Assembly: GCA_024235955.1 (NCBI GenBank)
Contig: JACKLJ010000001.1
Coordinates: 791,501 to 855,500, forward strand
Length of the DNA stretch: 64,000 nucleotides
Direction: 5' to 3'
Source of the DNA: Burkholderiaceae bacterium
GTDB taxonomy: Bacteria; Pseudomonadota; Gammaproteobacteria; Burkholderiales; Burkholderiaceae_C
Shown here: positions 17,345 to 24,668 of the stretch, one piece after another
How positions within the stretch are numbered: position 1 is the first letter of the stretch
How the letters are laid out: each line of letters starts with the position of its first letter
Translations under genes and position numbers: made by a program
The notes under the pieces: model-generated
What the model was told of the DNA's origin: nothing
Seen by the model: the letters and a program-made list of their open reading frames with translations, nothing else
The model's database searches: none

Positions 17345-17367
17345 GCACCGGCCGCATGGGCCGGTGC
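17345..17367. other. Hairpin in the convergent gap before adk
   Basis: GCACCGGCC (17345-17353) and GGCCGGTGC (17359-17367) form a perfect 9-bp stem with a five-base loop. There is no T-run, so it could limit read-through only as a Rho-assisted site. Confidence 0.4.
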
Positions 17368-17435
17368 AGGGTGGTGGTCGGGGGGTGCGGCGCGCGGCCG
17401 CTGAACCAGAAACGGCGCGGTGCCGCCCCGGCGGC

Positions 17436-18092
17436 TCAGCCTTCCAGTGCCGCCAGCGCGCGGCCGGTGATCTCTTCCACCGTACCGAGGCCGCTGATGG
17501 AGCGGTACTTGGGCGCGGCGGCCGGCTCGGTCTTGGCCCAGGCGCTGTAGTAGTCGACCAGCGGACGCGTCTGCTGGCTGTACACGTCCAGACGCTTGCG
17601 CACCGTTTCTTCCTTGTCGTCGTCGCGCTGCACCAGCGGCTCGCCGGTCTCGTCGTCCTTGCCTTCGACCTTGGGCGGGTTGAACTTGACGTGGTAGGTA
17701 CGGCCCGAGGCCGGATGGCTGCGGCGGCCGCCCATGCGCTCGATGATGACATCGAAGGGCACGTCGATCTCCAGCACGTAGTCGAGCTTGACGCCGGCGG
17801 CCTTCATGGCCTCCGCCTGCGGGATGGTGCGCGGGAAGCCGTCGAACAGGAAGCCCTTGGCGCAGTCGGGCTGGGCGATGCGTTCCTTGACCAGGTTGAT
17901 GATCAGGTCGTCGCTCACCAGGCCGCCCGATTCCATCACGCTCTTGGCCTGCAGGCCCAGCGGCGTGCCGGCCTTGACGGCGGCGCGCAGCATGTCGCCG
18001 GTGGAGATCTGCGGGATGCCGTATTTCTGGCAAATGAAGGCCGACTGGGTGCCTTTGCCGGCGCCGGGGGCGCCCAGAAGAATGAGTCTCAT
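17436..18092 (-). CDS. adk: Adenylate kinase
   Basis: This 218-aa enzyme interconverts ATP plus AMP and two ADP. The P-loop GAPGAGKGTQ is at residues 7-16, with an AMP-binding GFLFDGFPRTIPQA segment and the LID arm (GGRRSHPASGRTYHVKFNPP) of the long-form bacterial enzyme. The start at 18092 is the standard MRLILLGAPG. It is the last gene of the exbB-exbD-lpxK-trm112-kdsB-adk order, separated from kdsB by 192 bases containing an imperfect hairpin, so it may also have its own promoter. Confidence 0.97.
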   Translation of the reverse strand: MRLILLGAPGAGKGTQSAFICQKYGIPQISTGDMLRAAVKAGTPLGLQAKSVMESGGLVSDDLIINLVKERIAQPDCAKGFLFDGFPRTIPQAEAMKAAGVKLDYVLEIDVPFDVIIERMGGRRSHPASGRTYHVKFNPPKVEGKDDETGEPLVQRDDDKEETVRKRLDVYSQQTRPLVDYYSAWAKTEPAAAPKYRSISGLGTVEEITGRALAALEG

Positions 18093-18284
18093 CTTGCTCC
18101 TCAGGTGGAATCGCGGTCGCCCCGGCATCGACGGCCGCGAGGGGCGCGTGCCTTGTAGTCGCTGGGAGAATAGCATGCGCGGCCCTGCGCCACGCTGACA
18201 GCGCGGCAGTGGCCGTCAGCGCAGGGGGCGCGTACCCCGCCACCCGCTCATCCGCACCATTTTGGCGCGCATTGGGCGGCCGGT

Positions 18285-19046
18285 TCAGCCGATCAGCGCC
18301 CGCACCCGGGCCAGGTCTTCCGGCGTGTCCACGCCCGGACCGGGCGCGTGGCGGGTCACGTGCACGGCGATGCGGTGGCCGTGCCAGAGCGCGCGCAGCT
18401 GCTCCAGCGCCTCGCACTGTTCCAGCGGCGCCACCGGCAGCGCGGGGTAGGCGCGCAGGAAGCCCGCGCGGTAGCTGTACAGGCCGATGTGGCGCAGCGG
18501 CGCCGGCTGCGCGGGCAGGGCGGCGATGCCCTGCGCGAACCCGTCGCGCCACCAGGGGATCGGCGCGCGGCTGAAGGTGAGCGCCATGCCGGCGGCGTCC
18601 AGCACCACCTTGACGACATTGGGGTTGCGGAACTCTTCCACGGTTTCGATGGCGTGCGCCGCCGTCCCCATGCTGGCTGCGGGCGTTTGGGGCAGCAAGG
18701 CCGCGACGGCGTCGATGAGGCCGGGCTCGATCAGCGGTTCGTCGCCCTGCACGTTGACCACGATGTCGTCGCCGTCCAGGCCGAGCAGCGAGCAGGCCTC
18801 GGCCAGGCGGTCGCTGCCGCTGGGGTGGTCGGCGCGGGTCAGCAGCGCCTGCACGCCGTGCGCGGCGCAGGCGTCGCGGATGCGCGCGTCGTCCGCGGCC
18901 ACCACCACCCGCGCGGCACCGCTTTGCGCGGCGCGCTCCGCCACACGCACCACCATCGGCTTGCCGCCGATGTCGGCCAGCGGCTTGTCGGGCAGGCGGG
19001 TGGAGGCTAGCCGCGCGGGAATCAGGACGGTGAAAGGGGCCGCCAT
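18285..19046 (-). CDS. kdsB: CMP-KDO synthetase (3-deoxy-manno-octulosonate cytidylyltransferase)
   Basis: KdsB activates KDO with CTP for lipopolysaccharide inner-core synthesis. This 253-aa protein has the N-terminal nucleotide-binding TVLIPARLASTRLPDKPLAD, the GGKPMVVRV loop and VNVQGDEPLIEPGLID. The ATG at 19046 is chosen by family length; a TTG at 19067 that overlaps the Trm112 stop is also in frame and would suggest coupling. It sits with lpxK in an envelope operon. Confidence 0.95.
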   Translation of the reverse strand: MAAPFTVLIPARLASTRLPDKPLADIGGKPMVVRVAERAAQSGAARVVVAADDARIRDACAAHGVQALLTRADHPSGSDRLAEACSLLGLDGDDIVVNVQGDEPLIEPGLIDAVAALLPQTPAASMGTAAHAIETVEEFRNPNVVKVVLDAAGMALTFSRAPIPWWRDGFAQGIAALPAQPAPLRHIGLYSYRAGFLRAYPALPVAPLEQCEALEQLRALWHGHRIAVHVTRHAPGPGVDTPEDLARVRALIG

Positions 19047-19063
19047 GCTGCGCGCGTCCGGCT

Positions 19064-19273
19064 TCAACCCGCCAGCGGCGTGCGCGGCGGCAGCGCTTCC
19101 AGCTCCTCGTCGGAGAGGGTGCGCGCCTCGTTCTCCAGCATGATGGGAATGCCGTCGCGGATCGGGTAGGCCAGGCGCGCCGAGCGCGAGACGAGTTCGT
19201 GCTTCTCGCGGTCCAGGTCCAGCGGGCCCTTGGTGACGGGGCAGACCAGCAGTTCGAGCAGTTTCGGGTCCAT
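19064..19273 (-). CDS. Trm112/YcaR-family small protein
   Basis: This 69-aa member of the Trm112-like family has LLELLVCPVTKGPLDLDR and RLAYPIRDGIPIMLENEAR, typical of YcaR between lpxK and kdsB. The second cysteine pair of the zinc-binding version is absent. Its bacterial role is not firmly known; eukaryotic relatives activate methyltransferases. The start at 19273 (MDPKLLELLV) matches the family. It lies 40 bases after the lpxK stop. Confidence 0.92.
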   Translation of the reverse strand: MDPKLLELLVCPVTKGPLDLDREKHELVSRSARLAYPIRDGIPIMLENEARTLSDEELEALPPRTPLAG

Positions 19274-19313
19274 GGGGTTCATTGTGCCGAAGAAGCGTGC
19301 GGTGCTCGCCTTT

Positions 19314-20405
19314 TCAGGGGCCGACGGCTTGCGGTGCGCCCGGCGCAGGGGTGCGGGGGCTGTGGCCACGCGCCGCCAGCGCCTCGTCCAGCGCGGCGAA
19401 GAAGGCGGGCGGCACGTCCAGCACCAGCGGCACGGCCAGCGCGTTCGGCGCCAGCGGCCACAGCTTCACCGCGTCTTTTTCGGTACAAATCAGCTTCTGG
19501 CCCTTGCCTGACGGGCGCAGCCAGCTCCTGAAATCATAGTGATCGGGGAGCGCCTGGGTCTCGGCCAGCGTCAGGCCGGCGCTCTGGAGCATGGTGAAGA
19601 AGGCTGCCGGCCGCGCGATGCCGGCCAGCGCCGTCAGCGGCTGGCCGCGCAACGCCGCCAGCGGCACGCGCGTGCCGTCGGCGCGCAGGGCTTCGGGTGC
19701 CAGCGTGCGGCGGGCGTGGAAGGCCGGGGTGCCGGGCGGCACCGGCAGGGACGGTCCGCCGGCTTCGGTGTGCAGCACCAGTTCGGCCGGGTGCGCTTGC
19801 CCGGAGCGCGGACGAGCGCGCGGCCAGGGCTCGCGCAGCGGCCCCGCCGGCAGCAGCCAGCCGTTGCCGGTGCCGCGGGCGTCGAACACCACCACCTCCA
19901 CGTCGCGCGCCAGCGCCAGGTGTTGCAGGCCGTCGTCGCAGACCAGCAGGTCGCAGGCCGGGTACGCCGCCAGCAGGGCGGCGCCGGCCTCGGCGCGGTG
20001 CGGTGCCACGAACACCGGCACGCCGGCGCGGTGGCGCAGCAGCAGGGGTTCGTCGCCGACCAGGCGCGGATCGGCGTCGGGCGTGACCTCGCGGCAATCG
20101 GTGCCGGCACGGCCATGGCCGCGCGAGACGATGCCGGGCTGCCAGCCGCTTGCGCGTAGGTACTCGATGATCGCCAGCGTCGCGGGCGTCTTGCCGGCGC
20201 CGCCGGCCACCACGTTGCCGACCACCACTACCGGCACCGGCAGCCGGGTGCGCGGCAGCCAGCCGGCGCGGTAGAGCGCGCGCCGCAGGCCGGCGAGCGC
20301 GCCGTACAGGCCCGCCAGCGGCGTCAGCGCCCAGGCCAGCGGGCCGCGCCGCGCCCAGGCGCCGGTGAGGGCGGTTTCCAGGCGGGCGCTCGCCCCGGTC
20401 GGCAT
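19314..20405 (-). CDS. lpxK: Tetraacyldisaccharide 4'-kinase
   Basis: LpxK phosphorylates the lipid A disaccharide precursor at the inner membrane. This 363-aa protein has the P-loop-like VVVGNVVAGGAGKTPATLAI near residue 65, GIVSRGHGR, and VGDEPLLLRHRAGVPVFVAP. An N-terminal hydrophobic segment (GPLAWALTPLAGLYGALAGL) anchors it. It starts 30 bases after the exbD stop, consistent with a single operon. Confidence 0.95.
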   Translation of the reverse strand: MPTGASARLETALTGAWARRGPLAWALTPLAGLYGALAGLRRALYRAGWLPRTRLPVPVVVVGNVVAGGAGKTPATLAIIEYLRASGWQPGIVSRGHGRAGTDCREVTPDADPRLVGDEPLLLRHRAGVPVFVAPHRAEAGAALLAAYPACDLLVCDDGLQHLALARDVEVVVFDARGTGNGWLLPAGPLREPWPRARPRSGQAHPAELVLHTEAGGPSLPVPPGTPAFHARRTLAPEALRADGTRVPLAALRGQPLTALAGIARPAAFFTMLQSAGLTLAETQALPDHYDFRSWLRPSGKGQKLICTEKDAVKLWPLAPNALAVPLVLDVPPAFFAALDEALAARGHSPRTPAPGAPQAVGP

Positions 20406-20435
20406 GGGGGTTCCAGCCGGTAGCCGGCTGGCCTT

Positions 20436-20846
20436 TCAGCGGCTGCCGCTCTGGGCGGCGAAGGTGATGCGCGCCAGGCCCACGCGGCGCGCGGCTTCCA
20501 TCACCGAGACCACCGACTGGTGCGTGGCCTGCGCGTCGGCGCTGATGATGAGCACGCTGTCCGGCTGGGCGGCGCCCTTCAGCGCCTGGGCGATGGCGTC
20601 CACGCTGCGGCTGGCCACCGGCTCCTTGTTGACCATGGTGCGGCCGTCGGCGGCCACGGCGACGATGATCTCCTTGGGCCGGTCGCGCTGCGCGTCCACG
20701 TTGGCGGTGGGCAGGGTGAGCTGCAGCTCGGTGAACTTGCTGTACGTGGTGGTCAGCATCAGGAAGATCAGGATCACCAGCAGCACATCGATGAACGGGA
20801 TCAGGTTGATCTCCGGTTCCTCCGGGGCGCGCGGGCGGAATTTCAC
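20436..20846 (-). CDS. exbD: ExbD/TolR biopolymer transport protein
   Basis: ExbD is the periplasmic-arm partner of the ExbB proton channel, energising TonB-dependent uptake. This 136-aa protein has one membrane segment (INLIPFIDVLLVILIFLMLT) containing the proton-carrying Asp, followed by a periplasmic domain. The start is GTG at 20846, overlapping the exbB stop as GTGA. No tonB gene is nearby. Confidence 0.92.
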   Translation of the reverse strand: MKFRPRAPEEPEINLIPFIDVLLVILIFLMLTTTYSKFTELQLTLPTANVDAQRDRPKEIIVAVAADGRTMVNKEPVASRSVDAIAQALKGAAQPDSVLIISADAQATHQSVVSVMEAARRVGLARITFAAQSGSR

Positions 20847-21499
20847 AGCCCGGCTCCCTGGCGCGCGCTGCCCGGGCACAGGGGCTCCAGGTGGCGCGCG
20901 AAGCGCTCGGCCGCCAGCTCCAGGCCGAGCACGTAGCCGTCGACCCGTGCGCGGAAGTAGCGCCAGAAGATCAGCGTGGGAATGGCGACGATCAGGCCGA
21001 AGGCGGTGTTGTAGAGCGCCACCGAGATGCCGTGCGCCAGCTGCGCCGGGTTGCCGCCCGACAGCGCGCCGCTCGGCGCCTGCGAGCCGAAGATCTCGAT
21101 CATGCCGATCACCGTGCCCAGCAGGCCCAGCAGCGGCGCCGCCGAGGCGATGGTGGCCAGCGCCGGCAGGTAGCGTTCCAGCCGGTGCGCCACGGTGCGG
21201 CCGGCAGCTTCCATGGCGCCGCGCATCTCGTCCTCGGTGCAGCGCGGGTTGGTGTTGATGGCGCGCCAGCCGGCGGCCAGCACCTCGCCCAGGGCCGAGT
21301 GCTGCTGCAGCTGGGCCACGGTGTCGGGGCCGGGCACGCCGTTCTGCGACACGCCGATGGCCTCGTCCAGGATCTGCGTCGGCAGGATGCGGGCGCTCTT
21401 GAGCTGCACGAAGCGCTCGACGATGAAGGCCAGGCCCAGGATGGAACAGATGATGAGCGGCCAGATCGGCCAGCCCGCGGCTTGTATGATGGAAATCAA
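20843..21499 (-). CDS. exbB: MotA/TolQ/ExbB proton-channel family protein
   Basis: This 218-aa protein has three membrane segments, including IIQAAGWPIWPLIICSILGL, SAAPLLGLLGTVIGMIEIFG and ISVALYNTAFGLIVAIPTLI, as in ExbB. With ExbD it converts the proton gradient into work on an outer-membrane partner. No ATG exists near the expected start; TTG at 21499 (LISIIQAAGW) with GGGGTAAC just upstream is preferred. It heads the envelope operon. Confidence 0.9.
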   Translation of the reverse strand: MISIIQAAGWPIWPLIICSILGLAFIVERFVQLKSARILPTQILDEAIGVSQNGVPGPDTVAQLQQHSALGEVLAAGWRAINTNPRCTEDEMRGAMEAAGRTVAHRLERYLPALATIASAAPLLGLLGTVIGMIEIFGSQAPSGALSGGNPAQLAHGISVALYNTAFGLIVAIPTLIFWRYFRARVDGYVLGLELAAERFARHLEPLCPGSARQGAGL

Positions 21500-21946
21500 G
21501 AGTGTTACCCCAGCATGGTTCGGCGCGTGCCGCCGCGCACGGTGGAGGCCGGCGCGGCAGTGTTCGCTGCGCCACCGTCCCTCACGGCGCGGGCCATTAT
21601 GACGCACCGCAGCCCTGGTTCCGGCGCACGGGCGCCGGCACGGTTTTCCGGGGGTGTCGGGGGTTCGTCACAAGGCCGGTTGGGGCCTTCCGGCGCATCG
21701 CGGCCATTCATGCACGCAATCTGTGGATAACTTTGTGAAGAACCGCCCGCCACCGGCCCGAAAGGCCCGCCGTTGCTCGTCCTGTGACAAAACGATGAAA
21801 AGTTGGGCATCAAAAAATCCTTTCTGCACAAGCACTTGCAACGGCGCGCCGACGTTTCGGGGGCCATGTAGGACAAATCCGGTGGTTTGCTCTCATTTGT
21901 GGAGTACTGGACCTGGCCCAGCCCGCCCAACCGCCCGCCAGCCCGC
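21500..21946. other. Divergent intergenic region exbB/xseA with a DnaA-box match
   Basis: No gene is evident in 447 bases. The middle is less GC-rich than its surroundings. A perfect DnaA-box nonamer TGTGGATAA lies at 21722-21730. Promoters for exbB and xseA must lie here, but no convincing -35/-10 pair stands out. Confidence 0.5.
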
Positions 21947-23401
21947 ATGAACACGTCGTTTGCCGGCGCAAACCCAGGCGTGGCGCCGCGTATCTGGGCA
22001 GTTGGCGCGCTGTGCCGCGCCGTGGCGGACGCGCTGGGTGCGCGCTTCAACCCCGTGGCGGTGCGCGGCGAGGTTTCGGGCTTCTCGCGCGCGGCCAGCG
22101 GGCATTGCTACTTTTCACTGAAGGATGAGGCCGGCCAGTTGCGCTGCGCCATGTTCCGCCGCGTCGCCCAGCTGGCCGATTTCAACCCGCGCGAGGGCGA
22201 CCTGGTGGAGGTGCGTGGCCGGCTGACGGTGTACGAGGCCCGGGGCGACCTGCAGCTGGTGGTCGAATCCATTGCCCGCGCCGGGCAGGGCGCGCTGTTC
22301 GAGCAGTTCCTGCGCCTGAAGGAGCGGCTGCAGACCGAGGGCCTGTTCGACGCCGGGCGCAAGCGCGCGCTGCCGGCCATGCCGCGCGGCATCGGCCTGG
22401 TGACGTCGCTCGGTGCGGCGGCGCTGCAGGACGTGCTCACCGCGCTGGCGCGGCGCGCGCCGCACCTGCCGGTGTGGCTGGCGCCGGCGCCGGTGCAGGG
22501 TGCGGGCGCGCCGGCCGAGCTGATCAGGTCGCTACAAAAACTGTATCTGCTTGCGGCCGCCAGTCAAGGGCCGGAGGCCGATTTGGCACTTGAAAACCGG
22601 CCCGCCATCGACACCATCCTGCTGGTGCGCGGCGGCGGCTCCATCGAAGATCTTTGGGCCTTCAACGACGAGCAGCTGGCGCGCACCATTGCCGCCAGCC
22701 CGGTGCCGGTGGTGGTGGGCGTCGGCCACGAGACCGATTTCACCATCGCCGACTTCGTGGCCGACCTGCGCGCGCCCACGCCTACCGCCGCGGCCGAGCT
22801 GGTGAGCCTGCCGCGCGACCAGCTGCTGGCCGATCTGCGGCAGCAGCACGAGCGCGTGTTGCGCGCGCTCCAGGCCCGGCTGGACCGCGAGGCCCAGCGG
22901 CTCGACGGCGCGCAGCAGCGGCTCGGCCGCCAGTGGGCCCGGCTCGCGGGCCAGCAGCGCCTGCTGGCGCAGCTGGAGCAGCGGCTGACGCACGGCGCGG
23001 TGCTGAGCCGCGAGCGCGCCCAGGCACGCCTGAACCGCCTGGCCGACCGGCTGGCCCGCACGCCGGCGGCTCCCCTGGCGCGCGAACGCGACCGCCTGCA
23101 ACGCCTGCAGGCGGCCTGGCCGCGTGCCGTGGCCCAGGCGCTGGCGGCGCCGGCGGAGCGGCTGGCGCGGGCCGGGCTGCGGCTGTCGCTGCTCGACCCG
23201 CAGCTGGTGCTGGCGCGCGGCTACGCCTGGCTGGGCGACGCCGCCGGCCAGCCGCTCACCCGCGCGGCCCAGGCGCACCCGGGCCAGCCGCTCACCGCCC
23301 AGCTGGCCGACGGCACGCTGGACGTCACCGTGGAGCGCGTCCACGCGGGGGAAAACCGCAGTCGCCACCCTCCTACAGCAGGCCGGCGCCATCTGGATTA
23401 G
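21947..23401 (+). CDS. xseA: Exodeoxyribonuclease VII large subunit
   Basis: XseA with XseB degrades single-stranded DNA. This 484-aa protein has an N-terminal OB-fold (AVRGEVSGFSRAASGHCYFS; EGDLVEVRGRLTVYEARGDL). The nuclease core has GLVTSLGAAALQDVLTALAR, DTILLVRGGGSIEDLWAFND and VGVGHETDFTIADFVADLRA, followed by a long coiled coil. The start at 21947 fits family length. Residues about 195-211, between ELIRSLQ and the conserved RPAIDTILL, are encoded by a copy of the dispersed element, an apparent in-frame insertion at a loop. No xseB is nearby. Confidence 0.95.
   Translation: MNTSFAGANPGVAPRIWAVGALCRAVADALGARFNPVAVRGEVSGFSRAASGHCYFSLKDEAGQLRCAMFRRVAQLADFNPREGDLVEVRGRLTVYEARGDLQLVVESIARAGQGALFEQFLRLKERLQTEGLFDAGRKRALPAMPRGIGLVTSLGAAALQDVLTALARRAPHLPVWLAPAPVQGAGAPAELIRSLQKLYLLAAASQGPEADLALENRPAIDTILLVRGGGSIEDLWAFNDEQLARTIAASPVPVVVGVGHETDFTIADFVADLRAPTPTAAAELVSLPRDQLLADLRQQHERVLRALQARLDREAQRLDGAQQRLGRQWARLAGQQRLLAQLEQRLTHGAVLSRERAQARLNRLADRLARTPAAPLARERDRLQRLQAAWPRAVAQALAAPAERLARAGLRLSLLDPQLVLARGYAWLGDAAGQPLTRAAQAHPGQPLTAQLADGTLDVTVERVHAGENRSRHPPTAGRRHLD
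22531..22578 (-). repeat. Dispersed GCAGGCAGCTAT element, copy inside xseA (reverse)
   Basis: GCTACAAAAACTGTATCTGC, TTGCGGCCGC, seven bases, then GGGCCGGAGGCC. It is diverged but keeps the spacing of intergenic copies and lies wholly within the xseA reading frame. Confidence 0.6.
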
Positions 23402-23485
23402 GATCAAGCCCCGATTCCCGCCGATGCCGCCGGCTCCCGCGCCGCGGCCCCAGCAGTTCAACAACCGAAAGATCAAGGAACGCAC

Positions 23486-24067
23486 ATGGAACGCACCCTG
23501 CCTCCCCTGCCGTACGCCCTGGACGCGCTGGCCCCCGCCTACAGCCAGGAAACCATGGAGTACCACTACGGCAAGCACCACAAGGCCTACGTGGACAAGC
23601 TGAACGAGCTGCAGAAGGGCACCGAGTTCGAGGCCATGGAACTCGAGGACATCATCAAGAAGGCCCAGGGCGGCATCTACAACCAGGCCGCGCAGATCTG
23701 GAACCACACCTTCTTCTGGAACTGCATGAAGCCCAGCGGCGGCGGCGAGCCCGGCGGCGCGCTGGCGGCGGCCATCACCAAGAAATGGGGCAGCTACGCC
23801 GACTTCAAGAAGGCCTTCGTCACCAGCGCCGTGGGCAACTTCGGCAGCGGCTGGACCTGGCTGGTCAAGAAGGCCGACGGCAGCGTGGACATCGTCAACA
23901 TGGGCGCCGCCGGCACCCCGCTGACCACCGGCGACAAGCCCGTGCTCACCGTGGACGTGTGGGAGCACGCCTACTACATCGACTACCGCAACGCCCGCCC
24001 CAAGTTTGTCGAGACCTTCTTCGACAAGCTGGTCAACTGGGACTTCGCGGCCAAGAACTTCGGCTGA
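23486..24067 (+). CDS. sodB: Superoxide dismutase (Fe type)
   Basis: This 193-aa enzyme dismutates superoxide. Metal ligands are seen as His27 (YHYGKHHKAYV), a second His in AAQIWNHTFFWNCMKPSGGG, and Asp plus His in VDVWEHAYYIDYRNARPKF. The FFWNCMKP sequence is of the iron-SOD type, with no signal peptide, so it is cytoplasmic. AAGGA lies seven bases before the ATG. It is 84 bases downstream of xseA and followed by its own terminator. Confidence 0.97.
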   Translation: MERTLPPLPYALDALAPAYSQETMEYHYGKHHKAYVDKLNELQKGTEFEAMELEDIIKKAQGGIYNQAAQIWNHTFFWNCMKPSGGGEPGGALAAAITKKWGSYADFKKAFVTSAVGNFGSGWTWLVKKADGSVDIVNMGAAGTPLTTGDKPVLTVDVWEHAYYIDYRNARPKFVETFFDKLVNWDFAAKNFG

Positions 24068-24107
24068 CGCGCGCCGCGGCGCCCGCCGCCGCCGCCGTCA
24101 CCCCGCC

Positions 24108-24129
24108 AGCCGCCTTCGGGCGGCTTTTT
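24108..24129 (+). terminator. Terminator of sodB
   Basis: AGCCGCC and GGCGGCT form a 7-bp stem with a TTCG tetraloop, followed by five T. It lies 41 bases after the sodB stop. Confidence 0.9.
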
Positions 24130-24377
24130 CATCACCGGGCCGCCCCAAGATGAAAACGCCCCCTCGGGGGGCAGCGCACCACGCGAAGCGGGGGAGCGTG
24201 GGGCCATTTTTCATCGCCGGGCCGCCCCAGGATGAAAACGCCCCCTCGGGGGGCAGCGCACCACGAGAAGCGGGGGAGCGTGGGGGCCATTTTCATCGCC
24301 GGGCCGCCCCAAGATGAAAACGCCCCCTCGGGGGGCAGCGCACCGCGCGAAGCGGGGGAGCGTGGGGGGCACTTTTT
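24130..24377. repeat. Three tandem 82-bp repeats after sodB
   Basis: Copies begin at 24130, 24212 and 24294 with only a few substitutions. Each has a CGCCCCAAGATGAAAACGCC segment, a GCCCCC-TC-GGGGGC hairpin and a GAAGCGGGGGAGCGTGGGG tail. No reading frame runs across all three copies in a gene-like way. The gap continues gene-free to 24668. Confidence 0.9.
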
Positions 24378-24415
24378 CCTGTCCGCACGCTGCGTTTTCA
24401 GTGCCTTTTGTGCCT

Positions 24416-24460
24416 CCAGCCCATATTCAGCGGGCGCAGGCAGCTATGCAATGAATAGCG
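24416..24460 (+). repeat. Dispersed GCAGGCAGCTAT element, copy (forward)
   Basis: CCAGCCCATATTCA, then GCGGGCGCAGGCAGCTAT and ATAGCG closing the small hairpin. It lies just after the triple repeat. Confidence 0.88.
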
Positions 24461-24543
24461 ATCGGCGGCCGCCTGCGAACGCAGGTGGCGCCCGGCGCGG
24501 CGCGTTGCGCAGGTGCACCGGCGCATCGCGGGACGGGATGGCG

Positions 24544-24557
24544 CTTGACGCCCGTCA
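24544..24557. promoter_or_regulatory. FNR/Crp-like palindrome upstream of the DASS symporter
   Basis: TTGAC-GCCC-GTCAA is a perfect dyad with FNR-like spacing, about 112 bases before the symporter ATG. It differs from the TTGAT-N4-ATCAA consensus at the inner base of each arm. Confidence 0.4.
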
Positions 24558-24668
24558 AGATGGACCGGGCGCCGCAGGAGGACGATGATCCATGCGTCCG
24601 GAGAGGCTGCCGCAAAGGAGCGGTCGGCCCAGCCCGGGGTTTTGCGCACGACATCCCAGGAGGTTCCC

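Noticed and set aside
21722..21730. Replication origin
   Set aside because: Only one DnaA box, no dnaA, dnaN, parA or AT-rich unwinding region nearby.
24130..24377. Possible CRISPR-like array
   Set aside because: Three adjoining 82-bp units without unique spacers; units touch each other, so it is a tandem repeat.
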